Made by a program: the position numbers and the translations under genes
Notes under the pieces: generated by a model
What the model saw: the letters and a program-made list of their open reading frames with translations, nothing else
Database searches by the model: none
Told to the model about the DNA's origin: nothing
In this document: piece by piece, positions 13,289-17,642 of the stretch
Layout: every line of letters starts with the position of its first letter
How positions within the stretch are numbered: position 1 is the stretch's first letter
DNA from: Chloroflexota bacterium
GTDB lineage: Bacteria > Chloroflexota > Dormibacteria > Dormibacterales > Dormibacteraceae
Reading direction: 5' to 3'
Length of the DNA: 17,642 nucleotides
Assembly (NCBI GenBank): GCA_005888075.1
Contig: VBKD01000074.1
Coordinates: 1 to 17,642, forward strand

Positions 13289-14348
13289 TCAGGAAAGACC
13301 CAGGTCCCGCCGCGCGGCTTCGGACACGACACGCATCACTTCGCGCAGGTCGATGCCGGTCTCGCGTGAAATGCGCCGACAGTCCTCGTATTCGGGTGCG
13401 ACATCGACCGGCTTCTCATCGAGCTCCTTGACCTTGACGTGAGCCGATCCCAGCGCGGTCTGGACCTCGATGATGCGTCTGCCGGCGATGACACGCTCGG
13501 CGCGAGTGATGCGTACCCCCAGCGTCGTGCTGTGCCGGATCAAATGGTCGCTCAGCTTTGCCACCAGGTCCGGCGGGGACATGACGCTGACCAGATGCCC
13601 GGGCCGCCCCTTTTTCATCAATGTGGCCGTGACGCTGACGTCGAGGGCGCCCGCGGCCATCAGGTCTTCGCAAAGCGCCGCGATTACATTCGGCGCCATA
13701 TCGTCCAAGCTGGTCTCGACCAGGACGACGCCCGTCTCGCGCGCGACCTCATCACCGATCCAGACGGCAAGCGCGTTGCCGGGCGTGTCGCGTGAACCGA
13801 TGCCATAGCCGACTCCGCGCAGCGACATCGCCGGCCTTTCGAAGCGTGCGACCGTGGCCAGGATCACAGCTCCGGTGGGCGTCACGAGCTCGCGGTCATC
13901 GTCGACCGCTTGCATGACGGCGCCCGAGCCTTCGAGGACGCGAAGGCTCGCGGGCGCGGGCAGCGGCATCCCGTCCTTGCGCCCGCGTGGAGCGGGAAGC
14001 GGTGACGCGTAGACGCGTTCGACATCCAGGCTGTGCAGCAGCCAGAACGCACCGACCACGTCGACCAGGGTGTCGGCGCCGCCGAGCTCGTGCAGGTGGA
14101 CCTGGTCCTCGCTGATGCCGTGAATGCGCGCCTCGGCGCGCGCCAGCCGGCTGATGGCGTCGAGCGCCTGCGTCTTGACACGATCCGGCGCGTCAGCTTC
14201 CTCGACCACCCCGCGCAGCGCGGGCAGAGTTCGCTCGACGCGGTCGGAGGTGTGCACAAGCACTCGCGTGCCGCCGACGTGCCCGCGCGCCTCACGCCGG
14301 ACCTCCAGCCGAACCTCTTCACCCAGAGTCGAAATAGGCGATGGTCAT
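13289..14348 (-). pseudogene. larC: larC-like nickel-insertion gene, N-terminal segment deleted and frameshifted
   Basis: LarC inserts nickel into the pincer nucleotide cofactor of lactate racemase-type enzymes. From 14344 down, one frame reads LGEEVRLEV, then HVGGTRVLVHTSDRVERTL, ARAEARIHGISEDQVHLHELGGAD, ELVTPTGAVILA and the C-terminal ESLDDM/RRDLGLS-type blocks, about 324 residues after the first internal GTG at 14263. The family N-terminus (xxIAYFDCFSGISGDM and the next 50 or so residues) is missing from it. Yet the ATG at 14348, which overlaps the folB stop as ATGA, begins MTIAYFDSG and meets a stop at once, in another frame. So the start and first residues survive but the next segment is lost. 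Either a real deletion has inactivated it, or this is a sequence or assembly error. A shortened protein from GTG 14263 might still be made. Confidence 0.72.
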
Positions 14349-14701
14349 GCGCGCGTCCTATTAATGTGCACGGCCGCGGCCTCGATCGGCTGCATGCTCG
14401 CGGGCCGTTTCGCCACCCGGACCGAGACGGCGGCGACGCCGGGAACCTGCAGCGTCCGCTCGGCGATTCTTGCGGCCATCGTCTCGAGCAGGTTGACAGG
14501 TTCGCCTTCGATGACCTCCCTCACGATCGCGCGCAGCTTGGTGTAGTCGATGGTGTCTTCCAGGCGGTCGGTCCGCCCAGGCTCTCTGAGGTCGCAATCG
14601 ACCTCGACGTCGACCTTGAACTCCTGCGCCTTCTCGCGCTCGGCCGGCCGCACACCGTGACGGCCCTGGAATGACATGCCCTGGAGCTGGATGCGGTCCA
14701 C
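14345..14701 (-). CDS. folB: Dihydroneopterin aldolase
   Basis: From the GTG at 14701 the product has 118 residues beginning VDRIQLQGMSFQGRHGV, the family opening; a TTG at 14710 would add three residues. FolB cleaves dihydroneopterin to hydroxymethyl-dihydropterin and glycolaldehyde in folate synthesis. The catalytic Glu (Glu21 in RPAER), Tyr53 in YTKL, LLET (Glu73) and Lys98 (VAKRPASM) are all in place. It is the first gene of the folB-larC-folD-folC-pspC operon and ends in ATGA with the larC remnant. Only 81 nt separate its start from the DUF5666-like gene, with no clear promoter; a 10-bp palindrome AAAGCGCTTT lies at 14770-14779. Confidence 0.9.
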   Translation of the reverse strand: MDRIQLQGMSFQGRHGVRPAEREKAQEFKVDVEVDCDLREPGRTDRLEDTIDYTKLRAIVREVIEGEPVNLLETMAARIAERTLQVPGVAAVSVRVAKRPASMQPIEAAAVHINRTRA

Positions 14702-14791
14702 AGATGCCAATTGTTTCGGAAATAGGCTGAACCGGTACTTCGGCGGCTGTTGGGATGTTGCGTGGCCGGAAAGCGCTTTGCTACCCGGTGC

Positions 14792-15283
14792 TCAGCCTCC
14801 CGCCGCGGGCGCCGCGCCGCCGGACGGATTTCCGGTGAAGGCACCTCCGCCACCGCCGATCTGAATCGTCTGGGCGAGGATGCTGCCGTCTGCCTGCCTG
14901 GTTCCGGTGATGGTGACGGTCAGGTTGTTCTTGAGGTCGGATGTCGAGCCCGCGATCTGCTTGTTGATGGTGACCGTTGAGCCGAAGCTGACCTTGATGT
15001 CACAACTCGTGTTGGTGATGGTCAGGGAGCTCGACGCGAGGTTGGTGACCGTCCCTCGCGCGACCGCTTGACCGCCTGGTGAAGGGGAGGGAGCGCCGGG
15101 GCTGGGACAGACCGCGCCGACTCCGCGGGCACCGTTGAATCCGCCCCCATTGGTTCCGGTGCGAGCCGACTGATTCGGCGTGGTGGTATTGGCGCTCACA
15201 TTGTTCTGGCCGAGCTTGTACCCGCCGTAGAAACCTCCGAGGATGCCGACGACCAGCAGCAACGCAACGACATAGACCTTCAC
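14792..15283 (-). CDS. Secreted/anchored DUF5666-like protein
   Basis: The GTG at 15283 is preceded by AGGAGTGA with about 6-nt spacing. The 163-residue protein begins with a hydrophobic anchor or signal (VYVVALLLVVGILGGFYGGY), continues with a low-complexity Ser/Thr/Asn/Gly/Pro linker including PSPGAPSPSPGG, and then has a beta-rich stretch (RGTVTNLASSSLTI, VTINKQ, LTVTITGTRQADGSILAQTI) that resembles DUF5666 domains. It ends in a Gly/Ala/Pro tail. No enzymatic motif is visible. It begins 11 nt after the MacB-type permease stop, so it is the last gene of the exporter operon; family relatives are found next to such efflux systems. Confidence 0.68.
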   Translation of the reverse strand: MKVYVVALLLVVGILGGFYGGYKLGQNNVSANTTTPNQSARTGTNGGGFNGARGVGAVCPSPGAPSPSPGGQAVARGTVTNLASSSLTITNTSCDIKVSFGSTVTINKQIAGSTSDLKNNLTVTITGTRQADGSILAQTIQIGGGGGAFTGNPSGGAAPAAGG

Positions 15284-15294
15284 CGTCTCACTCC

Positions 15295-16542
15295 TTACTC
15301 GTATCTCAGGGCTTCAATCGGGTGCAGCCGGGCTGCACGGTTGGCGGGATAGATGCCGAAGAAAAGTCCGATCGCGACCGATACGCCAAAGGCCAGGAAA
15401 ACCGATGGCCCGGAGACGACCGGTGTCGGGAAGTTGGAGCTGGCCACAGCCGGGATGCTGGGCAGGACCCTCGCGACCGCGGCGCCGACGGCGATGCCCA
15501 GCGCACCGCCGAGGCCGCTGAGCACCATCGCTTCGATGAGGAACTGCATCAGCACATCGCGACGTCGTGCCCCGATCGCCTTGCGGATGCCGATCTCGCG
15601 CGTCCGCTCGGTGACCGTGACCAGCATGATGTTCATGATTCCGATCCCACCGACGACAAGGGATATGCCTGCGATGGCGCCGAGTACCAGCGTGAGCGCG
15701 GCCGCGATCGAGTTGGCCTGATTCAAGATGTCCTGCTGGCTCTGGAGCTGAAAGTCGGCCTGCGTCGGGTCGGAGATCTGATGTCGCTGCAAGAGGATCG
15801 TGGTGATCTCGGTTTCGGCTTGCGTCACGGTGCTCGGCGAAGCGGCGGACGCGACGATCTGGCCGATGACCTTCCCACGCGAGCCGGTCAGGTAAGCCCA
15901 GACCGTGGTGATGGGCGCCACGACGACGTTGTCCTGGGAGCCGAATCCGGTGCCGCCTTTGGACGCGAAGACGCCCACCACCCGAAAGCTCTGCCGGCTG
16001 ATCTTGATGGTCTGGCCGATCGGGTCGGCGGTGCCGAACAGGTTGGTCACCACCGTCGGGCCAAGCACCACCACGCGGTGACGCGCGGCGAGGTCGTCTT
16101 CGGTGAAGAAGCTGCCTTCCGCCAGGTCGTAGTTGCGCACCTGAGGAAAGGCCGTGGTGGTTCCGGTCACCGGCGCGAAGTAGTTCTGGTTCGCATAGGT
16201 GATCTGGCCGGCGCTGCTGGCGATCGGGATGGCGGCGACCACACTGGGGTCCTGCTGGCGGCTGTTGATGGCGTCGACGTCGGCCTGGGTCAAGGTCTGT
16301 CCGGTGCCGAAGCCCTGCGAGACTCCGCCCGCGGCTCTCGCGTTGGACGGATAGACGTAGATGACGTTGGCGCCGAGGGACTGGATCTGGTTGTCGATCT
16401 GCACGCTCGAGCCGTTCCCGACCGCGACGAGGAGGATCACCGCTGCGACACCGATCAGGATGCCGAGCATGGTGAGCGAGCTGCGCAATCGGTTGGAGAG
16501 CAGGCCGTTCAGCGCCACTCCCACGGCCTCGAAGATGTTCAT
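15295..16542 (-). CDS. MacB-type ABC exporter permease (FtsX domain)
   Basis: A 415-residue protein with an N-terminal cytosolic helix (MNIFEAVGVALNGLLSNRLRSS), a first membrane helix (about 22-44), a large extracytoplasmic domain (about 50-270), and three C-terminal helices with the FtsX signature GIGIMNIMLVTVTERTREIGIRKAIGARRRD (given as typical blocks, around 297-327). MacB-type permeases couple ATP hydrolysis inside the cell to motion of the outer domain and work with an HlyD/MacA adaptor. The ATG overlaps the ATPase stop as ATGA, and the whole exporter is one transcript. Substrate unknown. Confidence 0.92.
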   Translation of the reverse strand: MNIFEAVGVALNGLLSNRLRSSLTMLGILIGVAAVILLVAVGNGSSVQIDNQIQSLGANVIYVYPSNARAAGGVSQGFGTGQTLTQADVDAINSRQQDPSVVAAIPIASSAGQITYANQNYFAPVTGTTTAFPQVRNYDLAEGSFFTEDDLAARHRVVVLGPTVVTNLFGTADPIGQTIKISRQSFRVVGVFASKGGTGFGSQDNVVVAPITTVWAYLTGSRGKVIGQIVASAASPSTVTQAETEITTILLQRHQISDPTQADFQLQSQQDILNQANSIAAALTLVLGAIAGISLVVGGIGIMNIMLVTVTERTREIGIRKAIGARRRDVLMQFLIEAMVLSGLGGALGIAVGAAVARVLPSIPAVASSNFPTPVVSGPSVFLAFGVSVAIGLFFGIYPANRAARLHPIEALRYE

Positions 16543-17216
16543 GCGGCTTTTCGCTCGTCGCTGACGACACGGCCGTCCTTGATCTCGACGACGCGCTTGG
16601 CGAATTGGGCGATGTCGTGCTCGTGGGTGATCAGCACGATGGTGCGTCCCTGCTCGGCATTGAGGTTGGCCAGCAGTTTCATGATCTCGACGCTGGATGC
16701 GCTGTCGAGGTTTCCCGTCGGCTCGTCGGCCAGAAGGATGGCCGGGTTGGTGACCAGCGCCCGGGCGATGGCGGCACGCTGCTGCTGTCCGCCTGAGAGC
16801 TCGGTGGGCTGGTGATTGGCGCGGTCGGCGAGACCGACTGCGCCGAGCGCCTCTCGTGCCCGCGCCGCCCGGCCTGACTCACCTGCGTAGATCAGCGGCA
16901 TCTCGACGTTGTGCTGCGCGCTGGTGCGCGGGATCAGGTTGAAGCTCTGGAAGACGAAGCCGATCTTTTTGTTCCGGATCTTCGCGAGCTGATCCTCGTT
17001 GAGATCGGCTACGTCCGTTCCGTCGAGCAGGTAACGGCCGGTTGTCGGCACATCGAGGCAGCCGATGATGTTCATCAACGTCGATTTGCCGGAACCGCTG
17101 GCGCCCATGATCGCGATGAACTCTCCTTCGGCGACGTGAAGGTCGACGCCCTGGAGCGCATGGACCTCGAACTTGCCCATCCGGTAGGTCTTGGTGACTC
17201 CCTCGAGCGTGATCAT
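16539..17216 (-). CDS. MacB-type ABC exporter ATP-binding protein
   Basis: A 225-residue ATPase with Walker A GASGSGKST (38-46), Q-loop FVFQSFNLIP (87-96), signature LSGGQQQR (140-147), Walker B ILLADEPTGNLD (160-171) and switch His198. The GASGSGKSTLMNIIGCLD and LADEPTGNLDS blocks are hallmarks of the MacB/LolD/FtsE branch. The ATG at 17216 overlaps the adaptor gene stop as ATGA, and the stop overlaps the permease start in the same way. Here ATPase and permease are separate proteins, unlike the fused E. coli MacB. It powers the exporter with the adjacent permease. Confidence 0.94.
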   Translation of the reverse strand: MITLEGVTKTYRMGKFEVHALQGVDLHVAEGEFIAIMGASGSGKSTLMNIIGCLDVPTTGRYLLDGTDVADLNEDQLAKIRNKKIGFVFQSFNLIPRTSAQHNVEMPLIYAGESGRAARAREALGAVGLADRANHQPTELSGGQQQRAAIARALVTNPAILLADEPTGNLDSASSVEIMKLLANLNAEQGRTIVLITHEHDIAQFAKRVVEIKDGRVVSDERKAA

Positions 17217-17642
17217 CCGCCGACCCTGACGCCCCCGCCGCCACCCAACGTGCCGCCGCCGCCGGTGCCCCGGGTGCCGCCGCCGGTCGCTGCCTTCACG
17301 GTTGGCAGGACGATCTTCTCGCCGTCGTTGAGACCGCCGGTCACCTCGGTGAACTGGTCCCCGGCGACGCCGGTCTCGATGGGCGTCTGGACCTGCTGAC
17401 CGCTTGCGTAGACGTTGACGTATGCCTGTCCCGCCAGGCGGCTGATCGACAGGTTCGGCACCGCGAGCGCGTTCTGCGAACGGCTCACGGTCACGGTCGC
17501 GTTGGCGGTCATGCCCTGCTTGAGGGCCGGGTTGGTCTGGTTGAGCTGCACGGTGACGTAGTAGTTCACGACGCCGTTCGAGCTCGTCGCGGAGGTGGCG
17601 ACCGCGAGCACGTGCCCGCTGATGGTCAGGTTGGACACGGCG
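17213..17642 (-). CDS. HlyD/MacA-type periplasmic adaptor, C-terminal part (cut by window edge)
   Basis: About 142 codons are present; the frame continues past the right edge, so the GTG at 17638 is not the real start. The sequence shows the beta-barrel and membrane-proximal domain of RND/MacA adaptors: VNYYVTVQLNQTNPALKQGMTANATVTV, then VPNLSISRLAGQAYVNVY and GVAGDQFTEVTGGLNDGEKIVLP, given as typical blocks. The last 30 residues are almost all Gly with Thr/Arg/Val, an unusual tail. It is followed by the MacB-type ATPase with a 4-nt ATGA overlap, so it belongs to the same exporter. Confidence 0.85.
   Translation of the reverse strand, partial: AVSNLTISGHVLAVATSATSSNGVVNYYVTVQLNQTNPALKQGMTANATVTVSRSQNALAVPNLSISRLAGQAYVNVYASGQQVQTPIETGVAGDQFTEVTGGLNDGEKIVLPTVKAATGGGTRGTGGGGTLGGGGGVRVGG

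Noticed and set aside
14770..14779. 10-bp palindrome AAAGCGCTTT upstream of folB
   Set aside because: Short and single; not enough to call an operator, though noted in the folB entry.
15314..16815. Large open frames in other frames over the MacB-type permease (both strands)
   Set aside because: The products are Arg/Asp/His-rich with no family pattern, while the FtsX permease frame has clear motifs and an ATGA overlap.

Overview
High-GC bacterial DNA (by eye about 65% or more G+C) with very compact coding, many GTG/TTG starts and repeated 4-nt stop/start overlaps. No rRNA, tRNA, transposase or CRISPR is visible. The gene families (ECF importer with a separate lipoprotein, MacAB-type exporter, PspC, HxlR, GlsB/YeaQ) would suit Actinomycetota, Chloroflexota or Dormibacterota-like soil bacteria. 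The sequence alone does not fix the taxon.

Layout. (1) 1-2504: two osmoprotectant (OpuC/ProVW-type) ABC genes start back to back on opposite strands, a permease cut by the left edge (-) and an ATPase (+). The ATPase overlaps a flavoprotein disulfide reductase whose lipoamide-dehydrogenase His/Glu pair is missing. (2) 2505-3346: a gap with two copies of a GC-rich hairpin, then a GlsB/YeaQ-type membrane protein that converges on a YjbR-family gene across an 18-bp perfect palindrome. (3) 7043 down to 2978 (-): the highlight. A cobalamin riboswitch, followed by a hairpin that buries the Shine-Dalgarno, precedes a lipoprotein with a DUF4430/transcobalamin-like pattern. Next come EcfT, a double-ATPase EcfA, an EcfS-like membrane protein and YjbR, nearly all overlapping. 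I read this as a B12-repressed corrinoid ECF importer with its own surface lipoprotein. (4) 7044-8260: a ComB-family (2-phosphosulfolactate phosphatase) gene with an in-frame DHEP tandem repeat, ending right at the riboswitch, and a divergent cupin. (5) 8324-10013 (-): a histidine phosphatase, a zinc-ribbon protein with a degenerate GGDEF domain, and an HxlR regulator. A large interrupted dyad separates HxlR from a divergent four-helix membrane protein. (6) 14710 down to 10623 (-): a folate operon, folB-larC-folD-folC-pspC. Here larC (nickel-pincer cofactor synthesis) keeps its start codon and first residues but has lost most of its N-terminal segment and is out of frame. (7) 17642 down to 14792 (-): a MacA-like adaptor (cut by the right edge), MacB-type ATPase, FtsX/MacB permease and a secreted DUF5666-like protein.

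Most promising: the riboswitch-controlled ECF/lipoprotein operon, the broken larC inside a folate operon, and the His/Glu-less disulfide reductase coupled to an osmoprotectant transporter gene.
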